A stretch of DNA of 5,828 nucleotides from Burkholderiaceae bacterium (lineage in GTDB: Bacteria; Pseudomonadota; Gammaproteobacteria; Burkholderiales; Burkholderiaceae), in the NCBI GenBank assembly GCA_025057735.1, contig JANWUU010000131.1:1-5828 (forward strand). Reading direction: 5' to 3'. The translations under genes and the position numbers were made by a program. Below are positions 1 through 5,828 of this stretch, piece after piece (the first letter of the stretch is position 1; every line of letters starts with the position of its first letter). The notes beneath the pieces are model-generated. The model ran no database searches. It saw only the letters and a program-made list of their open reading frames with translations, and was not told the DNA's origin.

Positions 1-414
1 CAGCGGCCGCGGTCCCCGGCTACGGTCAGGCCGCGGGTAGGCAAGTGCGCGCAGGCGCTGCAGGCGCTCCAGCGGATGGAAGCGGCCGGCCGCGCCGTCG
101 TGACAATCGGCCCAGTCGTTGTCGCCGGGGGTAAACAGCCACGGCAGCGCCAGCCGGTCGAGCAGGGCCAGGCGCTGCGCCAGCAGGCGGTCGTCGCAGC
201 GCTCGTCGCTCGCCTTCAGGTCGCCCACGTGCACGGCGAAGCGCAACGTCTGGTCGGCGTTGATGACCGCAAGCAGCGCCGCCAGCGCCGCCTCCTCCGC
301 CGCGCTGTACGGCGTGTCGCCCAGCACCGCGAAGGCGAAATCGGGCTCCTGCGCCCCCGCCACGCCAGGCAGCGCCGGCAGGAGGGCGAGTAAGGCGCGG
401 CGGCGCGGGTTCAA
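1..414 (-). CDS. Secreted metallophosphoesterase (calcineurin-like), 3' end beyond window
   Basis: This is the N-terminal 138 codons of a protein that runs off the left edge. It resembles calcineurin-like metallophosphoesterases: motif I region FAVLGDTPYS (about residues 28-37), VHVGDLKAS (61-69) and TPGDNDW (95-101), which match the GD and GN-type metal-ligand blocks of the family in order and spacing. The usual motif I histidine (D-x-H) is replaced by proline (D33-T-P35), a variant I recall from betaproteobacterial members. The N-terminus reads as an export signal: an RRR cluster at 4-6, a hydrophobic stretch, and a likely cut after AGA (residue 21). A Tat route is possible but not clear. 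The start is taken as TTG at 414-412, which overlaps the TGA of the upstream gene; no in-frame ATG would preserve the signal peptide, and the ribosome site is weak, so translation is probably coupled to the upstream gene. The substrate is unknown; a phosphoester in the periplasm is inferred. Confidence 0.8.
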   Translation of the reverse strand, partial: MNPRRRALLALLPALPGVAGAQEPDFAFAVLGDTPYSAAEEAALAALLAVINADQTLRFAVHVGDLKASDERCDDRLLAQRLALLDRLALPWLFTPGDNDWADCHDGAAGRFHPLERLQRLRALAYPRPDRSRGPRPL

Positions 415-833
415 CGCTTCAGGTCCGGCGACACCTGGGCATCCGACCTGAAATACAGCGTCAGGCGCTGCGGCCGGCCGGTCTGCACCGACAATGCGCG
501 CCGCTGCGTCTCGCTTTCGTGGGTCGCTTCCAGCCGGTAGCTGCCGGGCAGCAGGTCCACCAGCAGCAGCGGGCCGTCCATCTCGGTTTCGAGCACGGGC
601 TTGCCACCCGCGTCGACGATCCGCACCTGCACCCCGGCCAGGTGCGCACCGGAGCGCGCCACCGTCAGCAGCGTGAGATTGAAAAACGGCTGCTTGGCGC
701 GCAGGTCCGCCAGTTCGCCGGCATCCACGCCGCCAGAGACGAACGGACGGTCCTGCGCGGTCCGCCCCTCGACCATCGCGTCGGCGGCGGTCGCCGCGCA
801 CAGACCGGCGATCGCAATCAGCAAAGCCTTCAT
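411..833 (-). CDS. Small exported protein with carboxypeptidase-regulatory-like domain
   Basis: A 140-residue protein with a clear N-terminal signal sequence (MKALLIAIAGLCAATAADA, probable cut after residue 19). The mature part resembles a transthyretin/carboxypeptidase-regulatory-like beta-sandwich: GVQVRIVDAGGKPVLETEMDG (split here as GVQVRIVDAGG, 67-77, and KPVLETEMDG, 78-87), then LLLVDLLPGSYRLEATHES (89-107) and a closing strand LTLYFRSD (124-131). The LPGSYRLEA segment is the hallmark turn and strand of this fold. No catalytic residues are visible, so a binding or structural role in the periplasm is inferred. The frame stays open upstream to 1118, but the ATG at 833 is chosen because it begins the signal peptide and is preceded by GGTGA at 845-841, seven bases away. 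The 3' end overlaps the start of the metallophosphoesterase gene, suggesting joint expression and perhaps a shared periplasmic task. Function is otherwise unknown. Confidence 0.8.
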   Translation of the reverse strand: MKALLIAIAGLCAATAADAMVEGRTAQDRPFVSGGVDAGELADLRAKQPFFNLTLLTVARSGAHLAGVQVRIVDAGGKPVLETEMDGPLLLVDLLPGSYRLEATHESETQRRALSVQTGRPQRLTLYFRSDAQVSPDLKR

Positions 834-911
834 CGTCCTCTCACCGCGCGCCGTGCGAAGGATAGCGCCGGCGCGCGAGGATAATGCCGGCCGTTTTCCC
901 GGAGCGCGCCG
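834..911. promoter_or_regulatory. Divergent intergenic region, likely promoters for both directions
   Basis: These 78 bases separate the start codons of the minus-strand exported protein and the plus-strand aminotransferase, so promoters for both directions must lie here or overlap the coding starts. On the plus strand GATAAT at 880-885 is a good -10-like hexamer, but no convincing -35 lies 16-18 bases upstream. On the minus strand TATCCT (864-859) is a weaker candidate. Ribosome sites are GGAG at 901-904 (seven bases before ATG 912) and GGTGA at 845-841 for the minus gene. No clear operator palindrome was seen. Confidence 0.4.
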
Positions 912-2255
912 ATGAAAGCCGAATCGCACATCCTGCACCGCTCGCTGCGCGGCCAGTATCCGCTCGCGGTCTCCGGCCGCGGCTGTTTCTTGATCGACGC
1001 CAGCGGCAAATCGTATCTGGACGCCAGCGGCGGCGCGGCCGTCTCCTGCCTCGGCCATCAGCATCCGGACGTGCTGGCGGCGATGCACGCACAGATCGAC
1101 CGCCTCGCTTACGCGCACACGAGCTTCTTTTCAACGCCGGTGGCCGAAGAGCTGGCCGAGGCGTTGATCGCGGGCGCGCCCCGCGGTTTTTCGCATGTCT
1201 ATCTGGTCAGCGGCGGCTCGGAGGCGATGGAGGCTGCGCTGAAGCTGGCGCGGCAGTATTTCGTCGAAATCGGGCAGCCGGCGCGGGCGAAGTTCATCGC
1301 CCGCCGCAACTCGTACCACGGCAACACGCTGGGCGCGCTGGCCGTCGGCGGCAACGCCTGGCGGCGCGCGCAGTTCGCGCCGCTGCTGATCGACGTCGAG
1401 CACGTCAGCCCGATCTATGAGTACCGCGAGCGGCGCGCCGGCGAGAGCGAGGCCGACTACTGCGCGCGGCTGGTGGCGGAAATCGAGGCGGCGATCGCAC
1501 GCATCGGCCCCGAGCGCGTGATCGCCTTCGTCGCCGAGACCGTCGGCGGTGCCACCTCCGGCTGCCTGACCGCGCCGGCCGGCTACTACCGCCGCGTGCG
1601 CGAGCTGTGCGACCGCCACGGCATCCTGATGATCCTCGACGAGGTCATGTGCGGCATGGGGCGCACCGGCACGCTGTACGCGTGCGAGCAGGAAGGCGTG
1701 GTGCCGGATTTGATCGCCATCGCCAAGGGGCTGGGCGGGGGCTTCCAGCCGATCGGCGCGGTGCTGGTTTCGGAGCGGGTTATCGCGGCGCTGGCCGCCG
1801 GCAGCGGGTTTTTCCAGCACGGTCACACCTACATCGGCCATCCGGTCGCTTGCGCGGCGGCGCTGGCGGTGCAGCGGGTGCTGGCGCGCGACCGCCTGGT
1901 GGAGCGCTGCCGCGTCCAGGGCGAGAAGCTGCGGGCGCTGCTGGCGCAGGCTTTCGGCGACCACCCGCACGTGGGCGACCTGCGCGGCCGCGGGCTGTTC
2001 CTCGCGCTGGAGCTGGTGCGCGACCGCGCCACGAAGACGCCGTTCGACCCGGCGCTGCGGTTGCATGCGCGCGTGAAGGCGGCGGCGATGGAGGCCGGAC
2101 TGCTGTGCTACCCGATGGGCGGCACGATCGATGGCCAACGGGGCGACCACGTGCTGCTCGCCCCGCCCTTCGTCATCGAGGACCATGAGCTGACGCTGCT
2201 GGTCGAGCGGCTGCAGCAGGCGCTCGCCGCGGCGCTGGCCGGCGCCGGGCTTTGA
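912..2255 (+). CDS. Class III PLP-dependent aminotransferase (aspartate aminotransferase family)
   Basis: A 447-residue cytosolic enzyme, full length for class III (omega-type) aminotransferases, which move an amino group from an amine or amino acid to a keto acid using pyridoxal phosphate. Visible motifs in order are [16 protein letters not shown] (37-52), cofactor phosphate-site [15 protein letters not shown] (100-114), [10 protein letters not shown] (134-143) with the ring-stacking Y135, the glutamate of VAET (207-210), [12 protein letters not shown] (242-253) with D243 that pairs with the pyridine nitrogen, and [14 protein letters not shown] (270-283) with K272 as the Schiff-base lysine, then T306 in HGHTYIGHP. 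All key residues are present, so it should be active. The ATG at 912 has GGAG seven bases upstream. The exact substrate cannot be assigned: relatives act on beta-alanine, taurine, GABA, lysine-derived and other amines. It sits 86 bases before a TAXI transporter binding-protein gene on the same strand, suggesting that it handles the imported compound or a product of it. Confidence 0.92.
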   Translation: MKAESHILHRSLRGQYPLAVSGRGCFLIDASGKSYLDASGGAAVSCLGHQHPDVLAAMHAQIDRLAYAHTSFFSTPVAEELAEALIAGAPRGFSHVYLVSGGSEAMEAALKLARQYFVEIGQPARAKFIARRNSYHGNTLGALAVGGNAWRRAQFAPLLIDVEHVSPIYEYRERRAGESEADYCARLVAEIEAAIARIGPERVIAFVAETVGGATSGCLTAPAGYYRRVRELCDRHGILMILDEVMCGMGRTGTLYACEQEGVVPDLIAIAKGLGGGFQPIGAVLVSERVIAALAAGSGFFQHGHTYIGHPVACAAALAVQRVLARDRLVERCRVQGEKLRALLAQAFGDHPHVGDLRGRGLFLALELVRDRATKTPFDPALRLHARVKAAAMEAGLLCYPMGGTIDGQRGDHVLLAPPFVIEDHELTLLVERLQQALAAALAGAGL

Positions 2256-2256
2256 G

Positions 2257-2277
2257 GGCGCGCGCCGCTTGCGCGCC
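2257..2277 (+). other. GC-rich stem-loop after the aminotransferase stop
   Basis: GGCGCGC at 2257-2263 and GCGCGCC at 2271-2277 form a perfect 7-bp stem around a 7-base loop, starting two bases after the TGA. No T-run follows, so it is not a standard intrinsic terminator. It may protect the aminotransferase mRNA end, mark a pause or processing point, or simply reflect high GC. The following spacer to 2341 shows no convincing promoter. Confidence 0.4.
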
Positions 2278-2329
2278 GGCGCCGACCCGTCTAGCTTTGC
2301 GGCACCAGGCAGTTCCGACGAACCCGAAC

Positions 2330-2334
2330 GGAGA
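2330..2334 (+). promoter_or_regulatory. Ribosome binding site deciding the binding-protein start
   Basis: GGAGA lies seven bases before the ATG at 2342. It supports that start over the in-frame ATG at 2252, which overlaps the aminotransferase stop and would place a 30-residue non-signal segment in front of a good signal peptide. Confidence 0.75.
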
Positions 2335-2341
2335 CACGAAC

Positions 2342-3319
2342 ATGCGATTGCACCTGACCGTGGCGGCGGCGCTGGCCGCCGCGCTCGCCACCGCGCCCGC
2401 GCCCTCGGCCATCGCGCAGCAGCAGCGCTTCATCACGATCGGCACCGGCGGGGTGACCGGCGTGTACTACCCGGCCGGCGGCGCGATCTGCCGCATCGTC
2501 AACCGCGATCGCGCCAAGCATGGGCTGCGCTGCTCGGTGGAATCCACCGGCGGCTCGGTATTCAACATCAACGCGCTGCGCGCCGGCGAGATCGAATTCG
2601 GCATCGCGCAGTCGGACGTGCAGTTCTATGCGATCAAGGGCCAGCAGCAGTTCGCGAAGGACGGCGCCTTCGCCGACCTGCGCGCGGTGTTCGCGCTGCA
2701 TCCGGAGCCGTTTACCGTGGTGGCGCGCAAGGAGGCCAACATCACGAAGTTCGAGGACTTCAAGGGCAAGCGCTTCAACGTCGGCAACCCCGGCTCCGGC
2801 ACGCGCGCCTCGATCGAGCAACTGCTGGCGGCGATGGGCTGGAAGCTGTCGGATTTCGCGCTCGCCGCGGAGCTGCGGCCCGACGAGCACGGCCCCGCGC
2901 TGTGCGACGGCAAGATCGACGGCTTTTTCTTCGGCGTCGGACATCCGTCGGCCAACATCCAGGATCCGACCACGATCTGCGGCGCGAAGCTGGTGTCGCT
3001 GACCGGGCCGGCCGTGGACAAGCTGGTCAAGGAGAATCCGTTTTACGCCTACGCGACGATCCCCGGCGGCCTGTATCCGAACAACCCGCAGGAGACGCGC
3101 ACCTACGGCGTGCAAGCGACGCTCGTGTCCTCGGCCAAGGTGCCGACTGAGGTCGTCTACACGGTCGTGAAAGCGGTGTTCGACAACCTGGAGGAGTTCA
3201 AGAAACTGCATCCGGCGCTGGCGATCCTGAAACCGGAAGAGATGATCAAAAATGGTCTGTCGGCGCCGCTGCACGAGGGCGCGCTGCGCTACTACCGCGA
3301 AAAGGGCTGGATCAAGTGA
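2342..3319 (+). CDS. TAXI family TRAP transporter solute-binding protein
   Basis: A 325-residue periplasmic binding protein of the TAXI (TRAP-associated extracytoplasmic immunogenic) family. It captures solute and delivers it to the fused TRAP permease encoded next. The signal peptide is clear: [20 protein letters not shown] followed by PSAIA, cut probably after A25. The mature protein opens with the family block [20 protein letters not shown] (30-49), then [20 protein letters not shown] (64-83), FGIAQSDVQ (86-94), [12 protein letters not shown] (119-130), [10 protein letters not shown] (146-155) and [20 protein letters not shown] (238-257). It ends in the typical [13 protein letters not shown]. 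Four cysteines (50, 64, 188, 213) could form two disulfides in the periplasm. The ligand is unknown; characterised TAXI proteins bind small carboxylates such as glutamate or 2-oxoglutarate, so an organic anion is inferred. It is flanked by an aminotransferase gene upstream and hairpins plus the permease gene downstream. Confidence 0.95.
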   Translation: MRLHLTVAAALAAALATAPAPSAIAQQQRFITIGTGGVTGVYYPAGGAICRIVNRDRAKHGLRCSVESTGGSVFNINALRAGEIEFGIAQSDVQFYAIKGQQQFAKDGAFADLRAVFALHPEPFTVVARKEANITKFEDFKGKRFNVGNPGSGTRASIEQLLAAMGWKLSDFALAAELRPDEHGPALCDGKIDGFFFGVGHPSANIQDPTTICGAKLVSLTGPAVDKLVKENPFYAYATIPGGLYPNNPQETRTYGVQATLVSSAKVPTEVVYTVVKAVFDNLEEFKKLHPALAILKPEEMIKNGLSAPLHEGALRYYREKGWIK

Positions 3320-3324
3320 GCGCA

Positions 3325-3347
3325 GCCGGCCGCCGGCGGCGGTTGGC
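3325..3347 (+). other. Stable hairpin just after the binding-protein stop
   Basis: GCCGGCCGCC (3325-3334) can pair with GGCGGTTGGC (3338-3347) over ten base pairs, two of them G-U in the transcript, around a 3-base loop GGC. It begins five bases after the TGA. No T-run follows. A position right after a binding-protein gene fits an mRNA-stabilising structure that blocks 3' exonucleases, which is an inference. Confidence 0.55.
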
Positions 3348-3362
3348 ATGACGCGTTAATCG

Positions 3363-3390
3363 ACGGGCGGCACCACCGCCCGTTTCTTTT
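3363..3390 (+). terminator. Intrinsic (rho-independent) terminator between binding protein and permease
   Basis: ACGGGCGG at 3363-3370 and CCGCCCGT at 3376-3383 make a perfect 8-bp stem with the 5-base loop CACCA, followed at once by TTCTTTT (3384-3390). This is the standard structure of an intrinsic terminator on the plus strand. It ends 11 bases before the permease ATG at 3402, and no promoter fits in the remaining bases, so permease mRNA must come from readthrough. Partial termination would give much more binding protein than permease, as binding-protein-dependent transporters often need. Confidence 0.8.
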
Positions 3391-3401
3391 GCGGGAACAC
3401 G

Positions 3402-5828
3402 ATGGCGCAGGTCCCGGAATCGTTGAGCGAGCTCGTCGCCGATGCCGACACGGGCGGACGCCGCGCGCGTGGCGCTGCCGGCGCGGTCGTGTTCGCGGTG
3501 GCAGTCGCCTGGTCGGCGTTTCAGCTCTGGTACGCCTCGCCGCTGCCGTTTGCGCTCGGCTGGGGCGTGTTCAACGACACCGAGGCGCGCGCCCTGCATC
3601 TGGGCACGGCGTTGTTCCTTGCTTTTCTCGCGTTTCCAGCCAGCCGGCGTGCGCAGCGCGACCGCATCCCGCTGCACGACTGGCTGCTGGCGCTCGCCGG
3701 CGCTTTCGCGGGCGCCTACTTGTTCCTGTTTTACGGCCAGATCGCGACGCGGCCGGGGCAGCCGACCGCGTGGGATGTGGCCACCGCCGTCGCCGGCATC
3801 GCGCTGCTGTTCGAGGCCACGCGACGCAGCGTCGGCCTGCCGATGGCGGTGCTGGCGGCCGCGTTTCTGACGTACGTGTTCGCCGGCCCCTGGATGCCGG
3901 AGGTGATCGCGCACAAGGGCGCGTCGGTCAGCCGTCTGGTGAGCCACATGTGGCTGACCACCGAAGGCGTCTACGGCGTCGCGCTCGGCGTCTCCACCAG
4001 CTTCATCTTCGTGTACGTGCTGTTCGGCTCGCTGCTGGACCGCGCCGGCGCCGGCAATTACATGATGCAGGTCAGCTTCGCGCTGCTCGGCCACCTGCGC
4101 GGCGGACCGGCCAAGGTGGCCGTGGTGTCATCCGGCTTGAACGGGCTGATCTCAGGCTCCTCGGTCAGCAACGTCGTCTCGGGCGGCATCTTCACGATCC
4201 CGCTGATGAAGAAAGCCGGCTACGGCGGCGTGAAGGCCGGCGCGATCGAGACGATGAGCTCGGTCAACGGCCAGATCATGCCGCCGGTGATGGGTGCGGC
4301 GGCCTTCCTGATGGTGGAGTACGTCGGCATTCCGTACCAAGACATCGTCAAGCACGCCTTCCTGCCGGCCTTCATCTCCTACGTCGCGCTGTTTTACATC
4401 ACGCATCTGGAGGCGCTGAAACTGGGCATGCAGCCGTTGATCGCGCGCGCGCCGCGGCCCTTGCCCGCGCGGCTGCGCGGCTGGGCGCTCGGCGCCAGCG
4501 GCACGCTCGCCGTCTGCGGCGCGGTCTACTACGCGATCGAGGCCGCGCGGTCGCTGTTGGGGGCGGCGGCGCCCTACGCGGTGGCCACCTTCGTGACGGC
4601 GCTGTACCTCCTTGCCTGCGCGATGGCGGCGCGTGCGCCGGATCTGCCGGCCGACATCGACGTCGAGCACCCGGTACAGCCGCAGACCTGGCCTACGGTG
4701 CAGGCTGGCCTGCACTACCTGATCCCGATCGGCACGCTGATCTGGTGCTTGATGATCGAGGACCTGTCGCCGGGCCTGTCGGCGTTCTACGCGGTGATCG
4801 TGCTGCTGGCGCTGATGGTCACGCAGCGCGCGCTCATCGGCTGGCTGCGCGGCGACCGCCGCCTCGGCGCACAGCTTGCGGCCGGCGCGCGCGAGGCGCT
4901 AGCCGGCCTGCACGACGGCGCCCGCAACATGATCGGGATTGCCGTGGCCACCGGCTGCGCCGGCATCATCGTCGGCACGATCACGCTGACCGGCCTGGGC
5001 CTGCGGATGACCGATTTCGTCGAGTTCGTCTCCGCCGGCAATGTGATGCTGATGCTGCTGTTGACGGCCTTCATCTGCCTGCTGCTCGGGCTGGGCGTGC
5101 CGACCACCGCGAGCTACATCCTGGTGGCGACACTGCTTGCGCCGGTGATCGTCGAGCTGGGCGCGCAGCAGGGGCTAGTGATTCCGCTGATCGCCGTGCA
5201 CCTGTTCGTCTTCTACTTCGGCGTGATGGCCGACGTCACGCCGCCGGTGGGGCTGGCCACCTTCGCGGCGGCGGCGATCTCCGGCGAAGATCCGCTCGCT
5301 ACCGGTATCCAGGGCTTCAGCTATTCGCTGCGCACGCTGGTGCTGCCGTTCATCTGGATCTTCCATCCGCAGCTGCTGCTGCTCGACATTCATTCGTGGT
5401 TGGAACTGGTCGTGGTCGTCACCGGCTGCACGGTAGCTGCCCTGCTCTTTGCGGCGCTCACCATGGGCTGGTTCCGCACGCGCACCCGCGCCTGGGAGAC
5501 GGCGCTGCTGGCAGCGGCCGTGTTCACGCTGTTTCGGCCGGATTTCTTCATGGACCTGCTGTATCCGGAGTTCCGCAGCGAGCCGGCGGCGCGCGTCTTC
5601 GAAATCGCCGGCACGCTGCCGGACGACGAGCGCCTCGTGCTGCGCATCGCCGGCACCAATTTAGAGGGCGAAGCAATCCGCAAGACGGTGGCGGTGCAGC
5701 TGCGCGAGCGCGGGCCGCAGCCGCCCGATGCAGCGGCGGCGGCGGCCGCAGGACGCAAACGGATCGCCGAGGCCGGCCTGACGATCAGCGTGCTGGGCGA
5801 CACCGCGCAGGTGACGAACGTCAAGTTC
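3402..5828 (+). CDS. TRAP transporter fused permease (DctQM-type, TAXI-linked), 3' end beyond window
   Basis: An open frame of 809 codons with no stop before the window edge. It encodes an inner-membrane TRAP permease in which the small (DctQ-like) and large (DctM-like) subunits are fused. About the first 180 residues hold several hydrophobic helices (roughly 26-45, 64-80, 93-112, 124-140, 145-163) as the Q-like part. The DctM part follows with two inverted-repeat motif sets: SGSSVSNVVSGGIFTIPLM (251-269) plus NGQIMPPVMGAAAF (289-302), and GLGVPTTASYILVATLLAP (563-581) plus DVTPPVGLATFAAAA (611-625). After about residue 660 come further helices and a soluble tail resembling DUF3394, a domain known at the end of such permeases; roughly the last few dozen residues are missing. 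ATG 3402 is chosen because an in-frame TAA at 3357 blocks extension; a weak GGGAA lies at 3393-3397. Transport is expected to be driven by a sodium or proton gradient and fed by the adjacent binding protein. Confidence 0.93.
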   Translation, partial: MAQVPESLSELVADADTGGRRARGAAGAVVFAVAVAWSAFQLWYASPLPFALGWGVFNDTEARALHLGTALFLAFLAFPASRRAQRDRIPLHDWLLALAGAFAGAYLFLFYGQIATRPGQPTAWDVATAVAGIALLFEATRRSVGLPMAVLAAAFLTYVFAGPWMPEVIAHKGASVSRLVSHMWLTTEGVYGVALGVSTSFIFVYVLFGSLLDRAGAGNYMMQVSFALLGHLRGGPAKVAVVSSGLNGLISGSSVSNVVSGGIFTIPLMKKAGYGGVKAGAIETMSSVNGQIMPPVMGAAAFLMVEYVGIPYQDIVKHAFLPAFISYVALFYITHLEALKLGMQPLIARAPRPLPARLRGWALGASGTLAVCGAVYYAIEAARSLLGAAAPYAVATFVTALYLLACAMAARAPDLPADIDVEHPVQPQTWPTVQAGLHYLIPIGTLIWCLMIEDLSPGLSAFYAVIVLLALMVTQRALIGWLRGDRRLGAQLAAGAREALAGLHDGARNMIGIAVATGCAGIIVGTITLTGLGLRMTDFVEFVSAGNVMLMLLLTAFICLLLGLGVPTTASYILVATLLAPVIVELGAQQGLVIPLIAVHLFVFYFGVMADVTPPVGLATFAAAAISGEDPLATGIQGFSYSLRTLVLPFIWIFHPQLLLLDIHSWLELVVVVTGCTVAALLFAALTMGWFRTRTRAWETALLAAAVFTLFRPDFFMDLLYPEFRSEPAARVFEIAGTLPDDERLVLRIAGTNLEGEAIRKTVAVQLRERGPQPPDAAAAAAAGRKRIAEAGLTISVLGDTAQVTNVKF
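5730..5750 (+). repeat. Short GCN run encoding seven alanines in the permease tail
   Basis: Seven consecutive alanine codons, four of them GCG, encode residues 777-783 within the tail of the permease. The run sits between PQPPD and GRKR, so it looks like a flexible linker or loop. A tandem GCG tract could vary in length between strains by slippage in whole codons without breaking the frame. Confidence 0.6.

Noticed and set aside
76..451. Plus-strand open frames opposite the phosphoesterase
   Set aside because: The minus-strand frame has a signal peptide and ordered phosphoesterase motifs, while the plus-strand products are Arg/Gln/Ala-rich without motifs.
834..1118. N-terminal extension of the small exported protein to an upstream ATG at 1118
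   Set aside because: It would overlap the aminotransferase start and bury the signal peptide in the middle of the protein.
1131..2186. 351-codon open frame on the minus strand opposite the aminotransferase
   Set aside because: It lies wholly antisense to a gene with full catalytic motifs. Its product is rich in Arg, Ala, His and Gln with no domain pattern, as expected from the complement of GC-rich codons.
2270..2297. Possible promoter (TTGCGC and TAGCTT, 17-base spacing) before the binding-protein gene
   Set aside because: Each hexamer matches only three of six consensus bases, no better than chance.
2252..2341. Upstream start for the binding protein at ATG 2252, overlapping the aminotransferase stop
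   Set aside because: It would add 30 residues ahead of a good signal peptide. The ATG at 2342 has its own GGAGA site.
2291..3349. 352-codon open frame on the minus strand opposite the binding-protein gene
   Set aside because: It is a shadow of a well-supported TAXI gene, with Arg/Ala/Val-rich low-information sequence and no recognisable motif.
3312..4094. 260-codon open frame on the minus strand
   Set aside because: It runs antisense through the terminator spacer and the permease start and shows only charged low-complexity sequence. The plus-strand frame has membrane helices and TRAP motifs.
4152..5824. Several minus-strand open frames opposite the permease
   Set aside because: The plus-strand frame is open without a stop from 3402 to the edge and carries both DctM motif sets, so these are shadows.

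Overview
The window is GC-rich DNA (well above 60% by eye) and almost fully coding. Its codon use and protein families (a TAXI-type TRAP transporter with four conserved cysteines in its binding protein, and a secreted phosphoesterase with a GDTPY motif) suggest a Gram-negative proteobacterium. A betaproteobacterium of the Burkholderiales is most likely. That placement is inferred from protein style, not from any marker gene. I see no rRNA, tRNA, CRISPR array, insertion sequence or sign of recent transfer.

Layout: two gene groups diverge from a 78-base spacer (834-911). Leftward (minus strand) lie a small exported protein with a carboxypeptidase-regulatory-like beta-sandwich fold (411-833) and a metallophosphoesterase (1-414), which runs off the left edge. 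The phosphoesterase appears to start at a TTG that overlaps the stop of the small gene, so the two form a tightly coupled pair. Rightward (plus strand) lie a class III PLP-dependent aminotransferase (912-2255), a periplasmic TAXI-family solute-binding protein (2342-3319), and a fused TRAP permease (3402 to beyond 5828). The permease has no stop codon in the window: 809 codons are present and its 3' end is missing.

The plus-strand genes form a likely uptake-and-use unit. The binding protein captures a small anionic solute in the periplasm, the fused DctQM-type permease brings it in with a cation gradient, and the aminotransferase may act on it or on a breakdown product. The substrate cannot be read from the sequence.

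The most notable non-coding feature is the 82-base spacer between the binding-protein and permease genes. It holds two successive hairpins. The second is a textbook intrinsic terminator (perfect 8-bp stem, 5-base loop, T-rich tail) ending only 11 bases before the permease ATG. It probably sets a high ratio of binding protein to permease. I found no clearly novel system: the genes belong to known families, and the points of interest are regulatory layout, an altered phosphoesterase motif and a poorly understood permease tail.
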